From Desulfobacter vibrioformis DSM 8776 (GTDB lineage: Bacteria; Desulfobacterota; Desulfobacteria; Desulfobacterales; Desulfobacteraceae): a DNA stretch of 64,000 nucleotides. A program made the translations under genes and the position numbers. The notes under the pieces were generated by a model, which was not told where the DNA came from, did not search any database, and saw only the letters and a list, made by a program, of their open reading frames with translations. The stretch spans positions 1-64,000 of the forward strand of contig NZ_JQKJ01000022.1 in the NCBI RefSeq assembly GCF_000745975.1. The letters are read 5' to 3'. Shown in pieces: positions 56,576 to 64,000 of this stretch. Each line of letters opens with the position of its first letter. Position 1 is the stretch's first letter.

Positions 56576-59500
56576 TTAAACGTACTTCCCTGAAAATTCC
56601 TCAAATGCATTGGTCACGGCGAACTCAACCTCTTTGCCCAGAGCCTTGAAGTGTTCCCTGCCGCATGCAATTTTGGCTTTTTCAGTTGGGCGTAATGCAT
56701 CGGTGAACAACGTACTTTTTGTCTCAACAACAAAGTAGAGTTTATCTTTGCCATCTATCTCAATCAGCACGGCCCAGTCCGGGTTATAGGTCCCAAGTGG
56801 GGTGTCGATTTTGAACCAACCCGGGAGCTTGGCGTACAGTTTAATGTCGTCGCTTCCTTCAAAGGCAGTGGCAAATTCCAACTCTATATCGGAATCGTAG
56901 ACCACATGGTCAAAGACTGATTTCCGGCTTTCAACCATGTTCTTCTGCAGATAGCCAAACAACTCGTTGTCGCTGAACAGTTCCTGAGCGTAAAAATGAT
57001 CATCACCGATCTTATGATATTTAATACCGTCGACCACAAAGAGGCGCATCTGGTGCTGGATAATGGTCGATACCTGCTCGATGAATTTTTGCGGATTGTT
57101 CTTAAATGACTCAAGGCGGCCGCTGTTGTTGATAATTTTAACGATTGTCCGGCGTGTCAGATTGGTCTCGTTCTGGAGATAGGTGATTAGATCCGGCAGA
57201 TCAAAAGATCGTGATTCATAAACGCTGGCAGTTTCCTGAACCTGCTCTGCGTGAACGCCGCCACGGTCAATCTCGGCCCTGGCCTTTCGATAAATAAACC
57301 TGGCTTTTCCCACCTGCAGATTCGCGTTGATCTCTTCAGCGCATTTTGTGGCAAGAGCCTCCGCATCAAAATCCACCCTGAAGGTGGTCTTGTACTTGAT
57401 TCGGTCCCATAGTTCTTTAAACTCCAGACTTAAAAATACAGCTTTATTCAGCTTTACCTTTTTCTTGTCGTCACGGTTCTTGATGTTGAGATTTCCGGAA
57501 ACTTTTTTCAGCACCGCAGCAATTTGCGAGGCGTACGCTTTGAATTCTTCAGGCAATTCCAGCTCGCCGCTTTTCAAGGCTGTTTTCAAGGCGTCTTGAA
57601 CTTTGCCTTTGCTATCAATGTAACCGGCGGTTTTCAGGTGACCCCACAGTTTTTTGGAGGCCTCGACACCGAGGTATTCGTTGTTGTAGTCGTCAACCGG
57701 GACAACGATGTTGGCAAACAGATGCGCTTCAACCACACCGAATTTAATGCCCTCTTCCTGCTCAATCTCTTTTTGTAGTTGCTCGGCAAATTTCTCATAG
57801 GATTCGTTGGCCATAACTGTGAGGGTATTGACCTCAAAACCATGGACCCGCTCACCATCCTGATTGACACATATACGCAGACCACGACCGATTTCCTGCC
57901 GTTTCTTGATAACGGAATTGGTTTCGTTGAGCGTACAGATCTGGAATACGTTGGGATTATCCCACCCTTCTTTTAGTGCGGAGTGTGAGAAAATGAACTT
58001 AAGCTTTGAGTCAAAGCTGAGCAGTTTCTCTTTCTCTTTCATGATCAGGTTGTAGGCACTCTCATCCGCTGCAGTCTTACCGGAGGCATCCTTCAACATT
58101 TCCTTGCCGGTAGCGTCTTTCTTTTTATCGACAGCAAAATACCCGTTATGCACACCGGCAGCCACTGTATCCAAGTCGGCCCCTTCAAAGAGGGTGCTAT
58201 ATTTAGGTTTGCGGATTGCCCGAGCATACTCCTCTTCAAACATCAAAGCGAATTTGCCCTTTTGCGGATTGCCATCCTCGTCGTACCAGCGGTAGTTGGC
58301 AACTTTATCGATGAAAAATAGGCTGAGGACCTTAATATTCAGAGGCTGCAGACGCATCTCTTTATCCAGATGCTCTTCAATGGTCTTGCGGATCTGCAGG
58401 CGCTTGTATTCATCCGGATCGACTTCACCAATGGCCTGACCCAGTTTCAGGATCTCAGGTTTGCTGGTGAAGCTGATGTATTCATTGCCTTTTTCGCAAT
58501 AGATATCCTCGATGATGTATCCATCATAAATATCACGGCCATTGCTGTACTTTGCTTCCAGCAGATCCGCACCGCTTGAGACCACCACGGCCTTGCGTTT
58601 GATGCTTCCGTTCTTCATGCGGCAATCAATCTCTATTTTAGCGGTGATCGGACTTTTCTTGTTGTTTACACTCAAGAGCTTTATATAGGCCTTGTTATGG
58701 CCGTCTTTGACTTCAACCCCGGCAACTTCAATCTGCTTGACCAACTTCTGCTCATATGCATCAACCGAATCCAACTTGTAAAGCATGTGGTGCTTGTCGA
58801 CATGAGTGGCAGAATAACGCAGCGTGCAGAGCGGATTGAGTGAACGGATAGCCTCTTTACTTTTTGAAGTGGTATCCACACTCTGAGGTTCATCCACGAT
58901 AACAATCGGGTTTGTTTCCTGTATGTATTCAATCGGCTTGGCCCCGGTCATCCGGTCATGGGAACGGTGGATAATGTTCGCCTTGTTCTCCTTTGCCGGA
59001 TCAGTGAAGCTCTTTCGGAAAGCATCGATGTTGATTACCATGATTTGAATGTCTGGGCTGGTGGCAAAGTTTCTTACGTCTGAAAGTTTGCTGGAATCGT
59101 AGACAAAATAATCGACACTGACATTATTATACAGCTCTTTGAAATGCTCTGCGGTAATCTCCAATGACTTGGCAACACCCTCTTTGATGGCGATGGACGG
59201 CACGACAATGATGAATTTAGTGAAGCCGTAGAGCCTGTTCATTTCAAAGATGGAGCGCAGATAGACATAGGTCTTTCCCGTCCCGGTCTCCATCTCCACA
59301 GTCAGATGAATGCCGTCCTTGGAGCTGAAAGCATCGGACGGGGCCAGTCCGTTCTGTAGCTGTATCTTGCGGATGTTTTTGTGGATATCCTCATCCAGTA
59401 GCTTCAAGCGGTTACCAATACCCAGATTGTTTTCCATGCCGGGAATGGCTTGTTGGTCCGTGTACTGCAAAGGCGCCACGGTAAAGTTGGTCTGACACAT

Positions 59501-59581
59501 TTCCTGACCTTCAAACACACCGGCGACAGATTCTATAGCCTGCTTCTGGAAGTCCAGATTCGCGTCAAATTGAATTTTCAT
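56576..59581 (-). CDS. res: type III restriction enzyme Res subunit
   Basis: The 1001-residue helicase-nuclease partner of Mod. SF2 motifs: Walker A in 'VEMETGTGKTYVYL' (97-105), DEPQ box in 'IVIVDEPQSVD', then 'TLRYSATH', and late motifs 'ALKEGWDNPNVFQICTLNETNSVIKKRQEIGRGLRI'. The C-terminal nuclease has P-D-W...V-E-T-K ('YNPDWAVLIE', 'FVVETKSTLF'). The start at 59581 has GGAGGT 8 bases upstream; the longer frame enters the upstream repeat. Usually adjacent to mod, but here separated from it by a rhuM gene. Confidence 0.95.
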   Translation of the reverse strand: MKIQFDANLDFQKQAIESVAGVFEGQEMCQTNFTVAPLQYTDQQAIPGMENNLGIGNRLKLLDEDIHKNIRKIQLQNGLAPSDAFSSKDGIHLTVEMETGTGKTYVYLRSIFEMNRLYGFTKFIIVVPSIAIKEGVAKSLEITAEHFKELYNNVSVDYFVYDSSKLSDVRNFATSPDIQIMVINIDAFRKSFTDPAKENKANIIHRSHDRMTGAKPIEYIQETNPIVIVDEPQSVDTTSKSKEAIRSLNPLCTLRYSATHVDKHHMLYKLDSVDAYEQKLVKQIEVAGVEVKDGHNKAYIKLLSVNNKKSPITAKIEIDCRMKNGSIKRKAVVVSSGADLLEAKYSNGRDIYDGYIIEDIYCEKGNEYISFTSKPEILKLGQAIGEVDPDEYKRLQIRKTIEEHLDKEMRLQPLNIKVLSLFFIDKVANYRWYDEDGNPQKGKFALMFEEEYARAIRKPKYSTLFEGADLDTVAAGVHNGYFAVDKKKDATGKEMLKDASGKTAADESAYNLIMKEKEKLLSFDSKLKFIFSHSALKEGWDNPNVFQICTLNETNSVIKKRQEIGRGLRICVNQDGERVHGFEVNTLTVMANESYEKFAEQLQKEIEQEEGIKFGVVEAHLFANIVVPVDDYNNEYLGVEASKKLWGHLKTAGYIDSKGKVQDALKTALKSGELELPEEFKAYASQIAAVLKKVSGNLNIKNRDDKKKVKLNKAVFLSLEFKELWDRIKYKTTFRVDFDAEALATKCAEEINANLQVGKARFIYRKARAEIDRGGVHAEQVQETASVYESRSFDLPDLITYLQNETNLTRRTIVKIINNSGRLESFKNNPQKFIEQVSTIIQHQMRLFVVDGIKYHKIGDDHFYAQELFSDNELFGYLQKNMVESRKSVFDHVVYDSDIELEFATAFEGSDDIKLYAKLPGWFKIDTPLGTYNPDWAVLIEIDGKDKLYFVVETKSTLFTDALRPTEKAKIACGREHFKALGKEVEFAVTNAFEEFSGKYV

Positions 59582-59599
59582 ACTGTACCTCCATGATTT

Positions 59600-59627
59600 A
59601 CCACAGAATACACGGGAGACACGGAGA
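59600..59627. repeat. inverted repeat flanking rhuM, left copy
   Basis: A low-complexity 28-base stretch (ACCACAGAATACACGGGAGA...) that matches the reverse complement of 60715-60742 at about 22 of 28 positions. It lies in the rhuM-res gap. This ACAC-rich type of repeat is common in intergenic DNA. Confidence 0.65.
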
Positions 59628-59668
59628 GCTTTGGCATCACGAATAAACACAAATTTAAACGAATATCT

Positions 59669-60688
59669 TTATTCATGGTCACCACCCTTACCTTTTGAGA
59701 CTGATAACTGTTTGATCATTTTGTCGAAGTCGGATTCAATGCGCTGGATCTTGTTGAATCTCTCGTATTCCGCGAAGGCTTTCTCTTCAGCCTTTTTACG
59801 AGAAATGGAGCCGTAGCCTTCAAGGATCTGATATTCGTTAAACTCCAGGAAGCGGTTCACGCTTTCGGCAAAGCTTTCCATGGTAAAGGTCGTGCGGTTC
59901 TCAATAATCCGTTCAATGTAATCAAAAAAGGCAGTGACAGCCCGTTCCAGCTTTCTGATTTCATCTTCTTGTAGATAATTCTTCCCGATGGTCGTGTCTG
60001 ATTTAAGCACTCGGCCGTCCGGTGCATTCTTGTAAGTCATCATTCCCATCAGCGGTTTATCGGCATCCGCATTCTGATAGATGATTTCCGCTGATGTATG
60101 TCCGGTGATAGCGAAGTGGAATTTATCCTGCACATGGGCATAAAAATTACGGGTGATTTTCGACGTGGGATCATAGTCGATACTGCATTCGGAAAAAATG
60201 TCGGTGATCTGCTGATATATACGGCGTTCAGATGCCCGGATGGAGCGGACACGCTCCAACAACTCACGGAAATAGTCCTTGCCGAAATATCGACCATTCT
60301 TCAGCCGCTCATCATCCATGGCAAAGCCCTTGGTGATGTATTCTTTTAGTAACTGAGTGGCCCAGATACGGAACTGAGTGGCCTTGGAGGAGTTTACCCG
60401 GTAACCGACAGAAATGATGGCGTCGAGATTGTAAAATTTAACATTACGCGTCTGAGTTTTCCCCTCAATGGCACCGTGCTGAGTGGTATGTTCCAAAATG
60501 GAACTAACCACTTTTTCCTCCAGCTCACCGGACTCAAAGATGTTCTTCAGGTGCTTGGTGATGGCTGGGCGTTGTACACCAAAAAGCTCGGCAATTCGAT
60601 CTTGCGTCAGCCAAATGGTCTCGTCGTGCAGGATACACTCCACCTTTACCTGTCCATCTGGAGCAGTGTACAGCAGAAATTCCGTCAT
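59669..60688 (-). CDS. rhuM: RhuM-family (virulence-associated) protein
   Basis: A 339-residue protein with the RhuM pattern: winged-helix-like 'DETIWLTQDRIAELFGVQRPAITKHLKNIFESGELEE', 'FYNLDAIISVGYRVNSSKATQFRIWATQLLKEYITKGFAMDDERLKNGRYFGKDYFRELLERVRSIRASERRIYQQITDIFSECSIDYD'. The ATG at 60688 starts at the conserved domain; the frame to 60778 runs through a repeat. RhuM proteins have a Fic/DOC-like region and often lie in restriction loci; the function is unknown. It lies between mod and res, flanked by inverted repeats. Confidence 0.88.
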   Translation of the reverse strand: MTEFLLYTAPDGQVKVECILHDETIWLTQDRIAELFGVQRPAITKHLKNIFESGELEEKVVSSILEHTTQHGAIEGKTQTRNVKFYNLDAIISVGYRVNSSKATQFRIWATQLLKEYITKGFAMDDERLKNGRYFGKDYFRELLERVRSIRASERRIYQQITDIFSECSIDYDPTSKITRNFYAHVQDKFHFAITGHTSAEIIYQNADADKPLMGMMTYKNAPDGRVLKSDTTIGKNYLQEDEIRKLERAVTAFFDYIERIIENRTTFTMESFAESVNRFLEFNEYQILEGYGSISRKKAEEKAFAEYERFNKIQRIESDFDKMIKQLSVSKGKGGDHE

Positions 60689-60714
60689 TTCATCTCGTGT
60701 GGTCAACCTACGTT

Positions 60715-60742
60715 CTTCTGTGTTTCCTGTGTGTTCCGTGGT
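60715..60742. repeat. inverted repeat flanking rhuM, right copy
   Basis: The reverse complement reads ACCACGGAACACACAGGAAA..., matching 59600-59627. It sits in the mod-rhuM gap. Together the copies bracket the rhuM gene. Confidence 0.65.
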
Positions 60743-60774
60743 TACCGTCTTTTTTTGTGTCTTTTTGTGGTTCA

Positions 60775-62646
60775 TCACAGGCTCCTTACATCGACAATGC
60801 CGGCTTGTTTTAGAATCTGAACCGCATTGGTTTTAACCACGTCATCTTTGAAACCGGAGTCCTTGAATACCACGCGCATGATTTCCGGATTAAGCTCATC
60901 TTTCAGCATGGCAATGCCTTCGACTACCTCAAGGGAAATGGCATCTGATAGGCAGATGATCAGAGCTCCCATACCGATATCGAATACCTTTTGACCGGCA
61001 ATGACGTGTTCCGTGATAGGCAGTGTGAGGTCCAGGCCGTACTTAAGCAGGATCTCATAAAGAACATCTTCCTCACGGCGGTCGGATTTGATATTGGAGA
61101 TAAAATCTTCGAGGGTGTGCTCCGTCATATCAAAGTCAACTTCCCACGGTTTGATATTGGTGGAGTCGAGTTTGAATACCTTGAAGCCAAGGTCGACATC
61201 GTATTCAGGATTTTCTTCTTTGATTTTTGTGGCAGACCGACGGATGCGTTCTTTGCTTATTTCGGCGATGTTTTTGTAGCCGGATTTATATGCATAAGAA
61301 CTTTCATTACAGACCTCTGGCAGCTGCACCAATATGAATTTATTTGAACAAGTTAAAGCCAAATTGTAGTCTATCAATGCTTGCGCTGAAGCACCCGAAC
61401 CAGCAAAAAAGTCTAAGAAAATATTATTGTCAGACGAATTGAATCCAATTTCTAATAGCTTATATATAAGACGTGATGGTTTTGGAAAATCAAATATCTT
61501 TGCATTGCCGAATAGCTCTACAAATTGATTTGTTCCATGTTGGGTATATATATCGTCTATTATCGTAAATGGTTTTGTCTTACGGATTTCACCACTTTCA
61601 TCCTTGAGGTACTGCTTAGATGACAAAATCCAATTTCCATCCTTATCCTGAGAAAATTCAATCTCATTCCTTTCAAGGGCGACGTCAACTCTTTCTTTGC
61701 TCCATCTCCATTGCCTTTTTGGCCAAACTGTATCACCATTTGGTGTCCTTATTGGAAAATTCAAGTTATCCCTATCATCAAAACTCTTCATTGCTTCTAG
61801 TGGATGAGTTCTGTATCCACCTTTCTCAGAATAGAACTCATCTTTGTTTTTGTAATAGCGATCAATAGACTCTGCTGGCAACGGTATGTATAGATTATCA
61901 AGAGATTCTTTTGATTTCACATACATCAATGCGTATTCATGCAAGGCTACTAAAAACTTTTCTTTTGCCCCACCGCCATAGCGTTTTTTCCATATAATAG
62001 GATCTACGAAGTTTTCCTCGCCATAAATCTCGTCACACATTTTCCGAAGATTGGAAACTTCATTATCATCGATACTGATAAAAATTACCCCATCATCCTT
62101 CAGCAAATTTCGGGCAAGCTTTAGACGCGGATACATCATATTCAACCAGTCTGTGTGATAACGTCCGCTGGTCTCGGGGTTGTTGGAGAGATTACGCCCC
62201 TCACCATCAACTTGACCAGTGATCTCCTTATAGTTTTTGATGTTGTCCTTGAAGTTATCTTTATAAACAAAGTCCTTGCCAGTGTTGTAAGGCGGATCGA
62301 TATAGATCATCTTTACTTTTTTGTGATAACTCTTCTGCAGGAGTTTGAGCACTTCAAGGTTATCGCCCTCAATGAAAATATTCTGCGTGCTATCCCAATC
62401 TACCGACTCTTCCTTGCAGGGACGCAGGGTGCCGGTGCTGGGGGTCTGGGCAATCATCCGGGCTTTGCTTTTACCGTTCCATGTAAAGCTGTAGCGTTCA
62501 TCGCGATCGTCCACAAACGCACCAAGTACTTCTTTCAGTGCATCAAAGTCGACCTTGCCTTCGGTGAAGGCTTCCGGAAACAGCTCTTTCAGCTTGCCCA
62601 AGTTTTCGGCTACGATGTCCATTGTTTTACCATCCATTTTTTCCAT
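60775..62646 (-). CDS. mod: type III DNA modification methyltransferase Mod (adenine-specific)
   Basis: A 623-residue N6-adenine methyltransferase. Motif IV D-P-P-Y is at 117-120 ('MIYIDPPYNTGKDFVYKDNF') and precedes motif I 'FLDFFAGSGASAQALI' near 415, the beta-class order of type III Mod. The part between them, which holds the target-recognition domain, is visibly more A+T-rich (about 61320-62130) than both flanks, a sign of domain exchange. A GAGG site precedes the ATG. It modifies one strand of an asymmetric site and is needed by Res for target choice. Confidence 0.95.
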   Translation of the reverse strand: MEKMDGKTMDIVAENLGKLKELFPEAFTEGKVDFDALKEVLGAFVDDRDERYSFTWNGKSKARMIAQTPSTGTLRPCKEESVDWDSTQNIFIEGDNLEVLKLLQKSYHKKVKMIYIDPPYNTGKDFVYKDNFKDNIKNYKEITGQVDGEGRNLSNNPETSGRYHTDWLNMMYPRLKLARNLLKDDGVIFISIDDNEVSNLRKMCDEIYGEENFVDPIIWKKRYGGGAKEKFLVALHEYALMYVKSKESLDNLYIPLPAESIDRYYKNKDEFYSEKGGYRTHPLEAMKSFDDRDNLNFPIRTPNGDTVWPKRQWRWSKERVDVALERNEIEFSQDKDGNWILSSKQYLKDESGEIRKTKPFTIIDDIYTQHGTNQFVELFGNAKIFDFPKPSRLIYKLLEIGFNSSDNNIFLDFFAGSGASAQALIDYNLALTCSNKFILVQLPEVCNESSYAYKSGYKNIAEISKERIRRSATKIKEENPEYDVDLGFKVFKLDSTNIKPWEVDFDMTEHTLEDFISNIKSDRREEDVLYEILLKYGLDLTLPITEHVIAGQKVFDIGMGALIICLSDAISLEVVEGIAMLKDELNPEIMRVVFKDSGFKDDVVKTNAVQILKQAGIVDVRSL

Positions 62647-62676
62647 GATTAAACCTCTTTTGTTACAGGCACCGAT

Positions 62677-63456
62677 TTATAGCATTTGGGCCAGTTGCTT
62701 GAGCTCTTGTTCAAATTTCTTGATTTGTGTATTCAACTCCACCTGCCGGTTAAAGGCCGCTTTTTTCAGCTGCCCGCGTAGCTCCGACATTTTTGATTCA
62801 ATTTCCCGGCACCGTGTCAACCGTTCGAGCCGATCCATAGCTTTGCCGATGGTAAAGATCCCGGATAACACCGAGCATTCGTATCCGGTAAAACGATCCG
62901 TCCAGGCATTGTATAAAGTGCCATAGGTTTGAAGCGGCATATTACTCCATGCAAGTGATGCGAGAAAATCATTTTCATTATCGTTTAATGCCTCACTATT
63001 CATCCAGCCGGTGGTATAGAAACGCTCGGCAACAAAAGCGCCATGCTCGGCCTGACTGAAACGCTTAGGTGCGATGCTCAGGGCTATATCTCCGCTTTCG
63101 GTATAGAAGCCCAGCATCAATGGATACGGAATGACCCGGTGGATAATTTCTGCGATTCGTTTGTGGCTACTTTTCTTATTTTTCTGGGGGGAATTCATTT
63201 CAACCTGTAGAACCGCCACCTCAAGGTATTCCCGTTCATTGTCTCTGTAAGGAAGAATCGGACAGGTTGATGTCTTTAGGGTATATTCCCAATACACGTT
63301 TTGCACGTTTTCCCGAAACAGCTTTTTATCACTGGCGACAAGTTCACCACTTTCAAGAAACTGCTTTTTAGGAACGCGTTTGCCCAGCAGGGCCGCCTCT
63401 GGAAAGGAGATGGCATTCCAGATATTTTTAATGGCGGCCTTTTTATTATCCGGCAT
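62677..63456 (-). CDS. DUF4391 domain-containing protein
   Basis: A 259-residue protein of the DUF4391 family, which typically lies between a helicase gene and mod in type III-like loci. It has 'FPEAALLGKRVPKKQFLE', 'VQNVYWEYTLKTSTCPI' and 'VAVLQVEMNSPQ', a C-terminal coiled coil (about 215-255, Glu/Gln/Lys-rich) and no recognised catalytic motif. A GGAGG site lies 7 bases before the ATG, and the gene overlaps the helicase gene by 11 bp. Probably an accessory or adaptor subunit. Confidence 0.87.
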   Translation of the reverse strand: MPDNKKAAIKNIWNAISFPEAALLGKRVPKKQFLESGELVASDKKLFRENVQNVYWEYTLKTSTCPILPYRDNEREYLEVAVLQVEMNSPQKNKKSSHKRIAEIIHRVIPYPLMLGFYTESGDIALSIAPKRFSQAEHGAFVAERFYTTGWMNSEALNDNENDFLASLAWSNMPLQTYGTLYNAWTDRFTGYECSVLSGIFTIGKAMDRLERLTRCREIESKMSELRGQLKKAAFNRQVELNTQIKKFEQELKQLAQML

Positions 63457-64000
63457 CGTCGGCCTCCTCCCCCAGAAGGATCAGGTAGTTGACCACTTCA
63501 AAGTCATCCATGCCCTTAAAGCTGTTTTTATTGATTACAGTCCCGCCGGGAGAGAAAAGACTCTCTACGCCACGCTCTTCAGCCGCACCGGTCAGGGCCT
63601 GCACTGCTTTGGAAAGCAGATTACGGTAGTGAGACATATCGGAACCATTGCGTGTCAGGCCGGAAAGCCGGGTTGTGGCTACGCTATCAACGGACTTTCC
63701 ATGGATGCTCATCTTTTTCAGCCGATCCAGAATTTTCTTGGTCTGGGTGAACTGTAAAAGAACTGAACCGTCGTTCTTCACATAGACCAGATAGAAAGGC
63801 GATAATGCATAGGTGGAGTCTGAAACGGTTTGAGCGCCTTCATTTTTGAGGCAAAAAATCACTCCGGGTGAGAACTCATCTTGTAAAGAGTCGTCGATTA
63901 TGGCCACGGCATATCCGCCATAGGGTATACGCTCAAGCAGGTTCTCATGCTCTTTTATGTAATCGCTGAGATCCATACGAAAATCGTTCAAAGTAAGGTC
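63446..64000 (-). CDS. C-terminal part of a helicase-related protein of type III R-M loci (cut by window edge)
   Basis: The frame is open to the right edge; 184 C-terminal residues are visible. 'ENLLERIPYGGYAVAIIDD', 'SPGVIFCLKNE', 'LSPFYLVYVKNDGSVLLQFTQTKKILDRLKKM' and 'DMSHYRNLLSKAVQAL' match the tail of the SNF2-like helicases that precede DUF4391 in these operons. The helicase motifs themselves lie beyond the window, so the call rests on the tail and gene order. Confidence 0.75.
   Translation of the reverse strand, partial: DLTLNDFRMDLSDYIKEHENLLERIPYGGYAVAIIDDSLQDEFSPGVIFCLKNEGAQTVSDSTYALSPFYLVYVKNDGSVLLQFTQTKKILDRLKKMSIHGKSVDSVATTRLSGLTRNGSDMSHYRNLLSKAVQALTGAAEERGVESLFSPGGTVINKNSFKGMDDFEVVNYLILLGEEADDAG

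Noticed and set aside
59582-59650. N-terminal 23 residues of the longer Res frame
   Set aside because: They run through the repeat upstream of a GGAGGT ribosome site; the family-typical start is at 59581.
60689-60778. N-terminal 30 residues of the longer RhuM frame
   Set aside because: They are Thr/Lys/His-rich and encoded by the ACAC-type repeat; the conserved RhuM domain begins at the ATG at 60688.

Overview
The window looks like a chromosome segment of an anaerobic deltaproteobacterium, probably a Desulfobacteraceae-type sulfate reducer. That is an inference from gene content: anaerobic ribonucleotide reductase with its activase, a TAXI-type solute-binding protein, type III pantothenate kinase, the gene orders, and the style of the proteins. 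No rRNA or sulfate-reduction gene is present to confirm it.

Layout. (1) 1-2104 is the end of an integrated element: a partial TraX-like membrane protein, a small ORF, a helix-turn-helix protein and a tyrosine integrase whose 3' side abuts tRNA-Glu(CTC) at 2104-2178. (2) 2184-37011 is mostly core genome. It holds a transglycosylase; glnD-glnB-glnA preceded by an exact sigma-54 promoter match; tatA; a MoxR/VWA pair; tatD; the division operon ftsE-ftsX-envC-like-ctpA-deacetylase; tRNA-Val(GAC); the translationally coupled set htpG-rimO-polyprenyl synthase-secreted protein; a Nudix gene; nrdD-nrdG behind two phased NrdR boxes; tilS-ftsH-folP-ybbR-coaX; and a TAXI protein plus DUF1850 protein without a permease. 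(3) 37012-45415 is accessory: a HEPN/MNT toxin-antitoxin pair, a Gfo/Idh/MocA oxidoreductase, an amidohydrolase, a broken MalT/BTAD-type regulator, a DUF1835 protein and two SAM methyltransferases. (4) 45663-64000 is one co-directional minus-strand defence island that runs off the right edge.

The defence island, in transcription order, is: helicase C-terminus (partial), DUF4391 protein, type III methyltransferase Mod, RhuM, type III restriction subunit Res, an AAA_13 ATPase with a CxxC hook resembling the RloC/PrrC anticodon nucleases, SbcD, SbcC, a DUF6880 protein interrupted by an ISL3-family insertion sequence, a pRiA4b ORF-3-like protein, and a truncated second RhuM. Most junctions overlap by 4-11 bp or are separated by less than 35 bp, so the genes were probably one transcription unit before the IS landed. 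The likely logic is layered immunity: modification and cleavage of DNA by Mod/Res/helicase, processing of DNA ends by SbcCD, and a nuclease that would attack tRNA if DNA restriction fails. This combination is the best candidate for an undescribed system here. The individual families are known; their joint function is inference.

The ISL3 element (47738-49164) has 22-bp perfect terminal inverted repeats and an 8-bp target duplication, and its removal in silico restores a continuous 450-residue DUF6880 frame. A 66-70 bp palindromic repeat occurs twice in intergenic core DNA (11118 and 24449).
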